Part shown: piece by piece, positions 1 to 7,734 of the stretch
Numbering within the stretch: position 1 is the first letter of the stretch
How the letters are laid out: each line of letters opens with the position of its first letter
Source of the DNA: an uncultured Clostridia bacterium
GTDB taxonomy: Bacteria; Bacillota; Clostridia; Peptostreptococcales; Anaerovoracaceae
Assembly (NCBI GenBank): GCA_934277655.1
Contig: CAKQVC010000006.1
Coordinates: 1 to 22,408, forward strand
DNA length: 22,408 nucleotides
Direction: 5' to 3'
Made by a program: the position numbers and the translations under genes
Notes under the pieces: generated by a model
What the model saw: only the letters and a program-made list of their open reading frames with translations
What the model was told of the DNA's origin: nothing
Database searches by the model: none

Positions 1-41
1 ACACCGCCCTTCTGGTTAAATATCGCAATAGCCTTTCCCAA
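1..41 (-). CDS. parA: ParA/Soj chromosome-partitioning ATPase, first 14 codons only
   Basis: Reading leftward from 41, the translation is MGKAIAIFNQKGGV and then leaves the window. This is the N-terminal strand and the start of the deviant Walker A box (KGGVGKT) of ParA/Soj/MinD-type ATPases. The start codon is TTG at 41-39, placed 7 nt after a perfect AGGAGG (49-54 on the complement). No ATG is available in this frame nearby. ParA works with ParB-parS to move and separate origins, and in Bacillus Soj also regulates DnaA. The position after noc matches the rsmG-noc-soj-spo0J order of Bacillus subtilis, so the true parB (spo0J) is expected just outside the left edge. The identity rests on 14 residues plus synteny. 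Confidence 0.88.
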   Translation of the reverse strand, partial: MGKAIAIFNQKGG

Positions 42-119
42 AACAAGTCCTCCTCTTGAGATAAATTTATATGTGAGAACTATTCTATGATAATTCACTC
101 ATTCTTTTACTATATTCTT

Positions 120-148
120 ATTATACATCAATATGATAATCATTTCTA
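120..148 (-). promoter_or_regulatory. Candidate sigma-A promoter for parA
   Basis: On the minus strand a perfect -10 box TATAAT (120-125) lies 17 bp after TAGAAA (143-148, 4 of 6 matches to TTGACA). It sits between the noc terminator palindrome and the parA ribosome site. Because noc transcripts should end at 158-199, parA needs its own promoter, and this is the best match in the gap. The -35 is weak. Confidence 0.4.
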
Positions 149-157
149 TACTTGCAC

Positions 158-199
158 AAAAAAAAGTAGATGTTTCACGTGAAACATCTACTTTTTTTT
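158..199 (-). terminator. Perfect 42-bp palindromic terminator of noc with parS at its centre
   Basis: Two 21-nt arms (158-178 and 179-199) are exact reverse complements with no spacer. They run from eight A through GTAGA and the parS core to TCTAC and eight T. As minus-strand RNA this is a long hairpin with a U-run in its 3' flank, the form of an intrinsic terminator. Its symmetry would let it work in both directions. The last codons and the TGA stop of noc lie inside it. Confidence 0.85.
171..186. promoter_or_regulatory. parS: parS centromere site
   Basis: The 16-mer TGTTTCACGTGAAACA is a perfect palindrome. It matches the Bacillus parS consensus (TGTTNCACGTGAAACA) at every position. ParB (Spo0J) loads here, spreads with CTP as clamp cofactor and recruits SMC. 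A position about 7.6 kb from dnaA fits the origin-proximal clustering of parS. I saw no second full match in the window. Confidence 0.95.
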
Positions 200-960
200 G
201 GTATTCTGATCTTAACTTCCAAAAAATCTCCTTCATCTGACTGGGAAAACTCAGCGCCCTTTTCTACGTTTTTTACCTGATTAAACGCCTTCCTGATAGT
301 GTTTAAATAAATTTTATAGCTGAAATAATTTATCTGCCGCTGCTTTCGATCTGCTTTTTCCTGATTGCTTAGTATGTCTTCTATCAATTTTTCCGTCTGC
401 TTCACGTTTAAACCATGCTGAATAATTCTTTGTGCAACTTTTTTTCGATCTACTTCATCTTTCAGTTTCAGAAGTGCTCTTGCATGGCGCTCGGTAAGAT
501 TATGCTCTGCAATCAATTCCTGTAATTCTTCCGGCAAAGAGAGAATCCGTATTTTATTTGAGATCGTTGACTGCTTTTTCGAAACTCTCTCCGATATTTC
601 GCCCTGCGTAAGATGATAATCATCCATCAGTTTTTTATATGCCCGTGCCTCTTCGAGAAAACTCAAATCAGCTCTCTGTACGTTTTCAACGAGTGCGATG
701 ATAGATGCATCCTTCTCGCTGAATTCCTTGATTAAGACAGGAACTCTCTCCAGACCCGCCAGTTTCGCAGCCCGATATCTTCTTTCTCCAGCAATGAGAA
801 AAAAACTTTTCAGACCATTCCTCTTTACTAAAAGAGGCTGCAAGACACCGTAATTTTTTATGGACTGCGTTAACTCTTTTAATTCATCGTCCGTAAAATA
901 TTTACGTGGCTGATCCGGATTTGGAACGATCAAGTTCAACGGTACTTGTACAACTTTCAT
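175..960 (-). CDS. noc: Noc-type ParB-family nucleoid occlusion protein
   Basis: The protein is 261 aa. It has the ParB N-terminal CTP-binding fold with GERRYR at 58-63 and ENVQR at 92-96, then a helix-turn-helix at about 115-165, then a C-terminal dimerisation region ending in KIRIPK. Noc-like traits are KKQSTISNK (Q130, K136) and LTERHARAL (R158). From memory, Q, K and R at these places are Noc rather than ParB specificity residues; the fourth, K in Bacillus Noc, is Ser here (S141). The slot between rsmG and parA is also that of noc. I chose ATG at 960 because AGAGGGAGG lies just upstream; an upstream start at 990 lacks such a site. The membrane-binding amphipathic helix that begins Bacillus Noc is absent. 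Residues after RIPK come from the terminator palindrome. It could instead be an ordinary ParB paralog. Confidence 0.87.
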   Translation of the reverse strand: MKVVQVPLNLIVPNPDQPRKYFTDDELKELTQSIKNYGVLQPLLVKRNGLKSFFLIAGERRYRAAKLAGLERVPVLIKEFSEKDASIIALVENVQRADLSFLEEARAYKKLMDDYHLTQGEISERVSKKQSTISNKIRILSLPEELQELIAEHNLTERHARALLKLKDEVDRKKVAQRIIQHGLNVKQTEKLIEDILSNQEKADRKQRQINYFSYKIYLNTIRKAFNQVKNVEKGAEFSQSDEGDFLEVKIRIPKKSRCFT

Positions 961-1093
961 ATGTATTCCCTCCCTCTTCTTTCTACACACATAATAGCGT
1001 CATCCCTTCTCGTTTTCATAAGAATGGCAGTTTTTTATCCTTCTGAGGAAATTCTAACACATATGATGGGAAATATTTAATTATTCTTAAAAC

Positions 1094-1128
1094 AAATCCC
1101 CCTAAAATCAGCTATTTTAGGGGGATTT
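1094..1128 (-). terminator. Terminator hairpin overlapping the 3' end of rsmG
   Basis: Arms at 1094-1108 and 1114-1128 pair perfectly over 15 bp around a 5-nt loop, with a core of CCCCC/GGGGG. In minus-strand sense the hairpin is followed by a T-rich run (TGTTTTAAG). The rsmG stop codon (1112-1114) lies in the loop and first base of an arm, so the last five sense codons form one side of the stem. Confidence 0.85.
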
Positions 1129-1822
1129 TCGACGGAGTACCCGCTTTTCTCGGATACTTCGCAGGTGTATCTTTAATTTTTTTTATGACCATGATTTTAT
1201 GATCAATCCCAAAGTTTTTCAAATTACTGTCCCGGATATCGATAAGCTCTCCACCAAGAATGCGAATTGCTTTCTCTGCTTCTTTTGCTTCTTCATAAAC
1301 ATCAGGACCTTTGTATGCCAGAAAGTAACCGCCCTTTCTTATAAACGGAAGGCAGTATTCTGCCAAAACCGCACTGCTTGCAACAGCCCTGGATACACAA
1401 AGATCAAATTTCTGACGATATTCTTTTTTTACTGCCAGGTCTTCTGCCCTGGAATGAACTGTTATTACATTATAAATTTCAGCCTTTTGGCACAGTTCAT
1501 TAATGATCTTCAGCCTTTTATTCAGTGCGTCCATCAGAACATATTCCTTATCCGGCGAAACGATCGCAAGCGGCACGCCGGGGAATCCTCCTCCGGTTCC
1601 TACATCGATAATACGATCTGCACTTTTAAATTCGTCAAATCCGCAGCACAAAATCGAATCAATAAAATGTTTGGAAACGAACTCATCAGGCTCTGTAATC
1701 CTGGTCAAATTGACCTTTTCATTCCACTGAAGCACACCTTCCATGTACAGACGAAATTTTTCTATCGTCTTTGCATCACATGGAAGATCCATATTCTTCA
1801 ATGCCTCTTTCAGATTGTTCAC
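1112..1822 (-). CDS. rsmG: 16S rRNA (guanine-N7) methyltransferase RsmG (GidB)
   Basis: The protein is 236 aa, the usual length for RsmG. It transfers a methyl group from SAM to G527 (E. coli numbering) of 16S rRNA; loss gives low-level streptomycin resistance in other species. The N-terminal signature [10 protein letters not shown] is at 33-42, and the SAM-binding loop [11 protein letters not shown] is at 72-82. The start codon is GTG (1822-1820) and overlaps the mnmG stop as GTGA, with GAGG about 6 nt upstream, so translation is probably coupled to mnmG. A strong hairpin covers its end, closing the mnmE-mnmG-rsmG transcript before noc. The tail beyond the methyltransferase fold ([15 protein letters not shown]) is basic and partly made by the terminator codons. 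Confidence 0.96.
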   Translation of the reverse strand: MNNLKEALKNMDLPCDAKTIEKFRLYMEGVLQWNEKVNLTRITEPDEFVSKHFIDSILCCGFDEFKSADRIIDVGTGGGFPGVPLAIVSPDKEYVLMDALNKRLKIINELCQKAEIYNVITVHSRAEDLAVKKEYRQKFDLCVSRAVASSAVLAEYCLPFIRKGGYFLAYKGPDVYEEAKEAEKAIRILGGELIDIRDSNLKNFGIDHKIMVIKKIKDTPAKYPRKAGTPSKIPLK

Positions 1823-3702
1823 TGTTTTCCTCTTCTCTTCTTTTCTAAATAGATAAGCAGAACATTAATATCTGCAGGAGAAACACCTGATATCCTGGAT
1901 GCCTGACCGAGTGATACCGGCTTCATCTGATTCAGCTTCTGAACTGCTTCAATCCTGAGTCCCTCAATACCTGTATAATCAAGAGATTCATCCAACTTTT
2001 TATTTTCAAGTTTTTTAAATCTTTCAATCTGCTGCATCTGCTTCTTAATATATCCTGCATATTTGATCTGAACTTCCAGTTGAATGACTTCATGATATGA
2101 AAGATCCGGTCTTTCGGTATCGTCAATTTCAGCAAGATCCTCATAAGTAATCTGCGGTCTTTTTAAAAGCTCTGCCAGAGAAACCCTTCCTGCAATTGGA
2201 GCTGTACCATGCGCTTCCAGAAACTCATTTGCTTCTTTCGGTCCAACAGAAATATTTTCCAGACGATCCATTTCACGATCAACATCTTCTTTCTTTTTCA
2301 GATATCGCTGGTAACGCTCTTTCGTTGCCAGTCCAATACTGTAAGATTTTTCCGTTAAACGCAGGTCTGCATTGTCTTGTCTCAGAACCAGTCTATATTC
2401 CGCTCTGGACGTCATAATTCTGTAAGGCTCATTAGTACCTTTTGTTACTAAATCGTCGATGAGAACGCCAATATAAGCCTCGTCTCTTCCGAGGATAAAT
2501 GGATTTTTTCCAGAAATTTTCAGTACGGCATTGATTCCTGCCATCAGCCCCTGTGCTGCTGCTTCTTCATATCCGGAGCTTCCATTAAACTGACCGGCAC
2601 AAAATAGATTTTCAATCGTTCGATATTCCAGGTTCAGTTTCAAGTCCTGTGGATCAATACAATCATATTCGATTGCATATGCAGGTCTGACAATTCGAAG
2701 GTTCTCAAGTCCCGGAATCGTTTTATAAAATGCGAGCTGTACGTCTTCCGGAAGACTGGATGACATTCCCTGAATATACATTTCATCTGTATCAATTCCT
2801 TCCGGTTCTATAAACGTCTGATGTCTTTTTTTATCAGCAAAACGATTAACCTTATCCTCAATGGAAGGACAGTATCTAGGTCCAATGCCTTCAATCTGAC
2901 CGCCGAACAGAGCCGAACGATGAAAATTTTCGCGGATGATCCGATGCGTTTCCTCATTCGTATAAGTCAACCAACATAATATCTGATTTTCCCCGATTTC
3001 ATCATTCAGGAACGAAAACGGAACCGTTTTTTTATCCCCTTCCTGTGGGATCATCTTAGAATAATCCAGGCTGGATCCAAGGCAGCGGGCAGGCGTACCG
3101 GTTTTAAACCTCCGGAGATTCATTCCATGCTTTTTCAAGTTATCTGCAAATTCGTTGGATGGTGCAAGACCGTTCGGACCACTGGAAAACACGCTGTCTC
3201 CAATAAAAATCTTGCCTCGCAGAAATGTGCCGGTAGCAAGGATGACCGCTTTCGCAGTGTAATACGTATGTGTTTTGGTTTCAACACCACATACTTTTCC
3301 GTTTTCAACGATCAGATCAACAACTTCCCCCTGCTTCATATCAAGGTTTGGCTGATGTTCGATTGTTTTTTTCATTTCCACATGATACTTATGTTTATCA
3401 GCCTGTGCGCGCAAAGAATGCACGGCAGGACCTTTTGAAGTATTCAGCATCTTACTCTGGATGAAAGTTTTATCAATATTAACTCCCATCTCACCGCCAA
3501 GTGCATCGATTTCTCTTACCAGATGACCTTTCCCTGTTCCGCCTATGGACGGATTGCATGGCATCATAGCAACAGCTTCCAGATTGATAGAAAACATCAG
3601 TGTTTTCTTTCCCATTCTGGCCGATGCAAGAGCAGCTTCGCATCCGGCATGTCCGGCACCAACTACAATTATATCGTAGTCCCCCATAAATATTCTTTCC
3701 AT
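1819..3702 (-). CDS. mnmG: tRNA uridine-5-carboxymethylaminomethyl modification enzyme MnmG (GidA)
   Basis: The protein is 627 aa, the full family length. With MnmE it builds the cmnm5 group on U34 of certain tRNAs, using FAD and a methylene-folate carbon. The FAD-binding GAGHAGCEA is at 15-23, followed by [17 protein letters not shown], the conserved substrate/FAD loop of MnmG. The family's C-terminal helical region ends with [20 protein letters not shown] at 3702 is used here; a second ATG five codons on (3687) has GGAAAG before it and is an alternative. The gene is 12 nt after mnmE and overlaps rsmG by 4 nt, so the three form one unit. Nothing is broken. Confidence 0.97.
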   Translation of the reverse strand: MERIFMGDYDIIVVGAGHAGCEAALASARMGKKTLMFSINLEAVAMMPCNPSIGGTGKGHLVREIDALGGEMGVNIDKTFIQSKMLNTSKGPAVHSLRAQADKHKYHVEMKKTIEHQPNLDMKQGEVVDLIVENGKVCGVETKTHTYYTAKAVILATGTFLRGKIFIGDSVFSSGPNGLAPSNEFADNLKKHGMNLRRFKTGTPARCLGSSLDYSKMIPQEGDKKTVPFSFLNDEIGENQILCWLTYTNEETHRIIRENFHRSALFGGQIEGIGPRYCPSIEDKVNRFADKKRHQTFIEPEGIDTDEMYIQGMSSSLPEDVQLAFYKTIPGLENLRIVRPAYAIEYDCIDPQDLKLNLEYRTIENLFCAGQFNGSSGYEEAAAQGLMAGINAVLKISGKNPFILGRDEAYIGVLIDDLVTKGTNEPYRIMTSRAEYRLVLRQDNADLRLTEKSYSIGLATKERYQRYLKKKEDVDREMDRLENISVGPKEANEFLEAHGTAPIAGRVSLAELLKRPQITYEDLAEIDDTERPDLSYHEVIQLEVQIKYAGYIKKQMQQIERFKKLENKKLDESLDYTGIEGLRIEAVQKLNQMKPVSLGQASRISGVSPADINVLLIYLEKKRRGKQ

Positions 3703-3714
3703 ATTACTTCCAAT

Positions 3715-5169
3715 CTATTTTCCCAAACAAAATCTTGCAAAGACTTCGTTTATAATATCTTCCTGAACCGATTCTCCGATGATTGCGCCTAAAGACTCAT
3801 ATGCACTGTTCACATCAATTTCAAGAAATTCCAGAGGCTGCATTTTTTCTGCCATCTGTATAGCATCTCCAAGAGAAGCCTCACTTTCTTCCAGAAGTGC
3901 TTTATGCCGCACGTTCGTAACCATAAGCTGCCCCGATTGTGAAACCTTTCCTCCGTAGACAAGTGCCTCTACGACATCTTCAATCTTCTCGATTCCTATA
4001 TCATCTGCGATTGCTGCTTCCACTTTTTCTGCTTCAGGAAGCAGACGAAAAAGCTCCGTTTTATCGACAACCTGTGGAAGATCTGTTTTATTCAAAACAA
4101 GAACGCATTTTTTCCCATCCAGATGACGGATGATCTCATGATCCTCCTCATTGAGCGGAACACTGCTGTCCACCATAAAAATAACAAGATCTGCCTTATT
4201 AAACGACTCCTTGCTTTTCTCGATTCCGATTTTTTCAATAACGTCTTCCGTCTGGCGAATGCCTGCCGTATCCGTCAACCTTACCGGGATATTGCGGATT
4301 GAAAGCATTTCTTCAATAGTATCTCGCGTTGTTCCGGGAATAGAAGTGACGATTGCTCTTGTTTCTTTCAGCAAAGCATTCATGAGAGATGATTTTCCTA
4401 CGTTAGGCTTTCCAATGATCGCAATATTCAGTCCATCTCTTAAAATTCTTCCCGTATCCGCTGTTGCGAGAAGCTTGTGGATTTCATTTTTTATTTTTTT
4501 CAGATCTGCAAGCAGTTTTTCAAAAGTAAGCTGCTCGATATCCTCATCAGGATAATCAATATTAACAGTAATGTCAACGAGCACATCTACAAGCTGCGCG
4601 CGGATTTCTTTGATCTTAGCTGAAAACTTTCCTTCCAGTTGATCCAACGCAACATCAAAAGTTCTGTCCGATTTTGCCTTGATCAGATCGATAACAGCTT
4701 CTGCCTGCGATAAATCAAGCCTGCCGTTAAGAAACGCCCTTTTCGTAAATTCACCAGGTTCTGCCATACGTGCACCATTCTTAAGAACTAATGCAAGAAT
4801 CTTGCGTAAAGAAACAATACTGCCGTGGCATTGAATCTCTACCACATCCTCTGCGGTATAGGAATATGGTGATTTGAACCAGACAGCCATAACTTCATCG
4901 ATCAGATCACCAGTCCAATTATCATAAATAAATCCATAATGCATCATTCTTGGTGTGAATGGCAGTCCAATCGTTTCACACGTTGCATCAGGCAAAAATA
5001 GATTTTTTTTAGTATCACAATTCTCTTTACACTCTTGCTTGTAATACTTTTTTTTAACTCTGGTAAAAATCTGTTCCAGAATTTCTCGTGACTTTTCGCC
5101 ACTAACTCTGACAATGCCAATACCGCCCTCGCCCGGTGCTGTCGCAATGGCAGCAATTGTATCTTCCAT
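3715..5169 (-). CDS. mnmE: tRNA modification GTPase MnmE (TrmE/ThdF)
   Basis: The protein is 484 aa and partners MnmG in U34 modification. The N-terminal folate-binding domain begins MEDTIAAIATAPGEGGIGIVR. The inserted G domain carries G1 GKPNVGKSS (near residue 251), G2/G3 around TSIPGTTRDTIEE and DTAG, and G4 NKTD. The protein ends in RFCLGK, matching the family's terminal C(I/L/V)GK whose Cys lies in the active site. ATG at 5169 follows CGGAG by about 8 nt. A hairpin (5223-5243) separates it from jag, so it may be made from a read-through fraction of the rpmH transcript or from a promoter in 5170-5220 that I could not identify clearly. Confidence 0.97.
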   Translation of the reverse strand: MEDTIAAIATAPGEGGIGIVRVSGEKSREILEQIFTRVKKKYYKQECKENCDTKKNLFLPDATCETIGLPFTPRMMHYGFIYDNWTGDLIDEVMAVWFKSPYSYTAEDVVEIQCHGSIVSLRKILALVLKNGARMAEPGEFTKRAFLNGRLDLSQAEAVIDLIKAKSDRTFDVALDQLEGKFSAKIKEIRAQLVDVLVDITVNIDYPDEDIEQLTFEKLLADLKKIKNEIHKLLATADTGRILRDGLNIAIIGKPNVGKSSLMNALLKETRAIVTSIPGTTRDTIEEMLSIRNIPVRLTDTAGIRQTEDVIEKIGIEKSKESFNKADLVIFMVDSSVPLNEEDHEIIRHLDGKKCVLVLNKTDLPQVVDKTELFRLLPEAEKVEAAIADDIGIEKIEDVVEALVYGGKVSQSGQLMVTNVRHKALLEESEASLGDAIQMAEKMQPLEFLEIDVNSAYESLGAIIGESVQEDIINEVFARFCLGK

Positions 5170-5222
5170 TTTTATCTCCGATCCTGATTTTGTACAACTA
5201 AATTCTATACAATATACGAAAA

Positions 5223-5243
5223 TAGCCCGCCAAAAGCGGGCTA
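5223..5243 (-). terminator. Hairpin terminator or attenuator between jag and mnmE
   Basis: TAGCCCGC (5223-5230) and GCGGGCTA (5236-5243) pair over 8 bp around a 5-nt loop. In minus-strand sense the stem is followed by TTTTCG, a short U-run, so termination may be partial. It begins 5 nt after the jag stop. Confidence 0.7.
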
Positions 5244-5248
5244 TAAAA

Positions 5249-6097
5249 CTACTTCAACTCAATTATAACCCTTCTGTATGGATCTTGACCTTCACTTCTT
5301 GTTGTAACGTGAGGGTTGCTCTGAAGAGTTGCGTGAATTACCTTTCTTTCATAAGGATTCATTGGCTCAAGTTTTACATTTCGTTTCGTCTTTACAACTT
5401 TTTTAGCAAGCCTGATTGCTAAAAGTTCTAAAGTCTTTTCTCTCTTTGTTCTGTAATTTTCAGCGTCAACAACAACTCTGGTATAACCGGAATTTTCCTT
5501 ATTAACAACCAAACTTGTCAGATACTGAATTGCATCAAGAGTTTGTCCTCTTTTTCCGATGATCGTACCAGACTCCTTACCCTGAATATCAATATAGAGA
5601 ACATCTCTTCCTTCTTTTCCTTTAATCTGGAGATCCAGTCCCATGTTCTGTGTAACTTCCTCCAGGAACTTAATAGCAACATGATCAGAAGGAATTTCTG
5701 TCAGTTCTGCATCAGGAACTCTTTCAATAACAGGTTCTGCAGGAATCTGTACTTTTTTCGTCTTTTTAGGAGCTCTTTCTTTTTTATTCTTCGTTGTGTC
5801 TGTTTTTTCAGATTTGAATTTCTGCGATTTTTCAGGATTTTTTTCTTCAAATCTTGTTTCTTCAACCTTAGCTTTTGGCTCTTCTTTTTTCGGTTCCGGC
5901 TTCTTTTCCTCTTTCTTGACAAGATTCTTTTTCTTTTCAACTCTGACTAATGCCAGCTTAGATCCGATACCAAAAAATCCGCGTGAAGGTTCTTCCAAAA
6001 CAGTAACATCGACTTCATCTATTGTAAGTTTCAGATCGTCTAAAGCAAGCTTTACTGCTGTATTGACATCTGTTCCCCACTTTTCAGAAAAATCCAT
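5249..6097 (-). CDS. jag: RNA-binding protein Jag/KhpB (Jag-N, KH and R3H domains)
   Basis: The product is 282 aa from ATG 6097. The Jag-N domain begins FSEKWGTDVNTAVKLAL and holds the EEPSRGFFGIGSKLALV motif. A long Lys/Glu-rich linker of about 70 residues follows. Then comes a KH domain with GTIIGKRGQTLDAIQYL and an R3H domain ending HVTTRSEGQDPYRRVIIEL. Jag/KhpB is a cytoplasmic RNA-binding protein linked to cell elongation and division in Gram-positives, nearly always next to yidC. The frame opens six codons earlier at a TTG (6115), but GGAGG (6109-6113) sits on that codon and 11 nt before the ATG, so I prefer the ATG. The charged linker is typical, only variable in length. Confidence 0.94.
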   Translation of the reverse strand: MDFSEKWGTDVNTAVKLALDDLKLTIDEVDVTVLEEPSRGFFGIGSKLALVRVEKKKNLVKKEEKKPEPKKEEPKAKVEETRFEEKNPEKSQKFKSEKTDTTKNKKERAPKKTKKVQIPAEPVIERVPDAELTEIPSDHVAIKFLEEVTQNMGLDLQIKGKEGRDVLYIDIQGKESGTIIGKRGQTLDAIQYLTSLVVNKENSGYTRVVVDAENYRTKREKTLELLAIRLAKKVVKTKRNVKLEPMNPYERKVIHATLQSNPHVTTRSEGQDPYRRVIIELK

Positions 6098-6118
6098 ATT
6101 AATTTTTTCCTCCAATGT

Positions 6119-6841
6119 TTATGCTCTTGCTTTCTTCTTCTTAGCTTTCTCTCTGGCCTCTTTTTCAGCACGTGCCATTTTCTGGTCTTTTCTCCACTTA
6201 TTGAATCTAATATTATAGAAAATCTGGATAACCTGGCTGCCGAACCAGTAAATTGCAAGCCCAGCAGGATAAGTTCTCGCCATCCATAAAATCATGATCG
6301 GGAAAAAATACTTCATTACCTTTGTCATCATGGCATTCTGCTGTGCATTCGTGCCTCCCATACTCATCGAGTTCATGGAATATGCAACGAAAGTAGCAAT
6401 ACCTGCAAGAATAGGTAAAATCCAAGGATCAGGCTGCACTAAGTCTTGAATCCACAAGAAGGATTCATGGATTGCAAAAAGCATTTTATCTGAATTGATA
6501 TATGTCATAGGGTTTCTCAATAAACCGAAGAGACCCATGATAATAAACATCTGAACGAACATAGGAAGACATCCGCCGTACATATTGACGCCTTCGTTCT
6601 TGTACAGCTCCATCATCTTTTCGTTCATAAGATTTTTATCTTTGGCATATTTTTGCTGTATCTCCTGCACTTTTGGCTGCATATCAGTCATTTTGGCAGT
6701 TGATTTTATTTGCTTAGCATATAACGGATACAGACAGATCTTAATAATTATTGTAAGAATCAAGATTGCGACTCCGTAGTTTCCGACCAGGTCGTATAAC
6801 CAGGTAAGCAAATAGCTCAATGGTTTCGCTAATAGTGCCAT
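6119..6841 (-). CDS. yidC: Membrane protein insertase YidC/Oxa1/SpoIIIJ family
   Basis: The protein is 240 aa. It inserts and folds membrane proteins alone or with Sec. Five membrane segments fit the YidC2 core: about 12-40, 93-110, 125-145, 150-170 and 185-205. The basic residue expected in the hydrophilic groove after the first core helix is Lys34 (LTIIIKICLYPL), where many homologs have Arg. Unlike Bacillus SpoIIIJ, no lipoprotein signal with a lipobox Cys precedes the first core helix. The C-terminus is strongly basic (KWRKDQ to KKKKARA), as in ribosome-contacting YidC tails. GGAGG stands 7 nt before ATG 6841. It lies 12 nt after yidD and just before jag, the standard order. Confidence 0.95.
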   Translation of the reverse strand: MALLAKPLSYLLTWLYDLVGNYGVAILILTIIIKICLYPLYAKQIKSTAKMTDMQPKVQEIQQKYAKDKNLMNEKMMELYKNEGVNMYGGCLPMFVQMFIIMGLFGLLRNPMTYINSDKMLFAIHESFLWIQDLVQPDPWILPILAGIATFVAYSMNSMSMGGTNAQQNAMMTKVMKYFFPIMILWMARTYPAGLAIYWFGSQVIQIFYNIRFNKWRKDQKMARAEKEAREKAKKKKARA

Positions 6842-6853
6842 TCATTTCCTCCA

Positions 6854-7084
6854 TCATTTTAAAGGGTCATATCCCCCCTCATGCCAGGGATGACACTTTA
6901 AAATACGCTTAATTCCTAAGTAACTACCTTTCAACACACCATATTTTTCAAGAGCCTGTATGAAATATGTCGAGCAGGTAGGATAAAACCGACAAGTAGG
7001 GGGAAATAAAGGTGAAATAAATCGCTGATAAAAACGTATAGCTAATATCATGATCTTTTTCATAAAACTGCTCAGTCTTTTCAT
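6854..7084 (-). CDS. yidD: Membrane protein insertion efficiency factor YidD
   Basis: This small 76-aa protein has the family hallmark [18 protein letters not shown] (three Cys) and the C-terminal [12 protein letters not shown]. The N-terminus is an amphipathic/hydrophobic helix ([19 protein letters not shown]) that probably lies on the inner membrane face. YidD assists YidC-dependent insertion, matching its place between rnpA and yidC. The ATG overlaps the rnpA stop by one base (TAATG), which implies coupled translation. Confidence 0.96.
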   Translation of the reverse strand: MKRLSSFMKKIMILAIRFYQRFISPLFPPTCRFYPTCSTYFIQALEKYGVLKGSYLGIKRILKCHPWHEGGYDPLK

Positions 7085-7422
7085 TACTTTTTACCTACTC
7101 CGGCACGCTTAAAAGCGGATTTTAAAGACCTTTCCACTTCTTTGCATTTTTTTCCTGAGATAGTGTTTCTGGCTATGATGATAAAATCATACCCTATTGG
7201 AAGATCTTCTGAAATGTTTCTGTAGCTCTCTTTCATCAATCTTCTGGCTCTGTTTCTCTTAACACTATTTCCCACTTTTTTACTAGCTAAAAACCCTGTC
7301 CTGTTGTATGGAAGATTATTTTTTCTGTAAAACAAAACAATATAACGATCTCCCACAGATTTTCCCTTATTGTAAATTACAGAAAAATCTTTTTGATTTC
7401 TTAAAACATTTTTTTTCAGCAT
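7084..7422 (-). CDS. rnpA: Ribonuclease P protein component RnpA
   Basis: The protein is 112 aa and basic. It binds the catalytic RNase P RNA and helps it cut 5' leaders from pre-tRNAs. The RNR signature is visible as [21 protein letters not shown] at about 48-68, and the N-terminal [20 protein letters not shown] is typical. ATG 7422 follows AAAGGTACT, a moderate ribosome site. It is 35 nt after rpmH and part of the rpmH-rnpA-yidD-yidC-jag transcript. The RNase P RNA gene is not in the window. Confidence 0.96.
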   Translation of the reverse strand: MLKKNVLRNQKDFSVIYNKGKSVGDRYIVLFYRKNNLPYNRTGFLASKKVGNSVKRNRARRLMKESYRNISEDLPIGYDFIIIARNTISGKKCKEVERSLKSAFKRAGVGKK

Positions 7423-7457
7423 AGTACCTTTAACCCCTTCCTGGGATTATGCCAAAA

Positions 7458-7592
7458 TTAAGCAGTTAATTTTTTTCTGCCTCTGGCTCTTCTTCTCTTT
7501 AATACATTTCTGCCATTCTTTGTAGACATTCTCTTTCTGAAACCATGTTCTTTCATTCTCTGTCTTTTTTTAGGCTGATAAGTCTGTTTCAT
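7458..7592 (-). CDS. rpmH: 50S ribosomal protein L34
   Basis: This 44-aa gene starts [18 protein letters not shown] and ends [10 protein letters not shown], the near-invariant L34 sequence. It is very basic and packs within the 50S subunit. ATG 7592 is preceded by AAAGGAGAG. It is first in the leftward transcript from a consensus promoter (7661-7689), after a leader of about 60 nt that contains an inverted repeat. Confidence 0.98.
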   Translation of the reverse strand: MKQTYQPKKRQRMKEHGFRKRMSTKNGRNVLKRRRARGRKKLTA

Positions 7593-7621
7593 AGCTTAAG
7601 CTCTCCTTTCTAAATCTGTTC

Positions 7622-7648
7622 ATGTCGATCTAAATTTCAATTCGACAT
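7622..7648 (-). repeat. Inverted repeat in the rpmH leader
   Basis: ATGTCGA (7622-7628) and TCGACAT (7642-7648) are exact reverse complements separated by 13 nt. They lie between the promoter and the rpmH ribosome site, so they would form a hairpin in the leader RNA or a protein operator in DNA. The minus strand at 7641-7647 reads TGTCGAA, which equals a Spo0A-box core; whether that matters here is unknown. Confidence 0.6.
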
Positions 7649-7660
7649 ATAAGCTTTAAC

Positions 7661-7689
7661 ATTATACTTGAATCTGTTTATCTTGTCAA
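7661..7689 (-). promoter_or_regulatory. Consensus sigma-A promoter for rpmH-rnpA-yidD-yidC-jag
   Basis: On the minus strand TTGACA (7684-7689) and TATAAT (7661-7666) are both perfect and separated by exactly 17 bp. Transcription should begin near 7654. This is the strongest promoter sequence in the window, as expected for a ribosomal-protein operon beside oriC. Confidence 0.93.
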
Positions 7690-7734
7690 GATTGAAAAAA
7701 TCTAGTTTTTACAAGGATAAATTATCTTTTTGTG

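Noticed and set aside
129..149. Fur-box-like ATGATAATCATT upstream of parA
   Set aside because: The 12-base core fits the Fur consensus, but the outer bases do not and parA has no known link to iron; AT-rich chance is likely.
961..990. Upstream start adding ten residues to the Noc-type protein
   Set aside because: AGAGGGAGG lies inside that extension at the right distance from the ATG at 960, and the extra residues do not resemble the family.
6098..6115. TTG start for jag six codons upstream
   Set aside because: The GGAGG site coincides with this TTG and serves the ATG at 6097; nothing convincing precedes the TTG.
6169..6174. CACGTG inside yidC as a second parS
   Set aside because: Only the central six bases match; flanking bases differ from the parS consensus on both sides.
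5543..6218. Phe-rich plus-strand open frames opposite jag
   Set aside because: They mirror the Lys/Glu-rich coding of jag, have no ribosome sites and resemble no protein.
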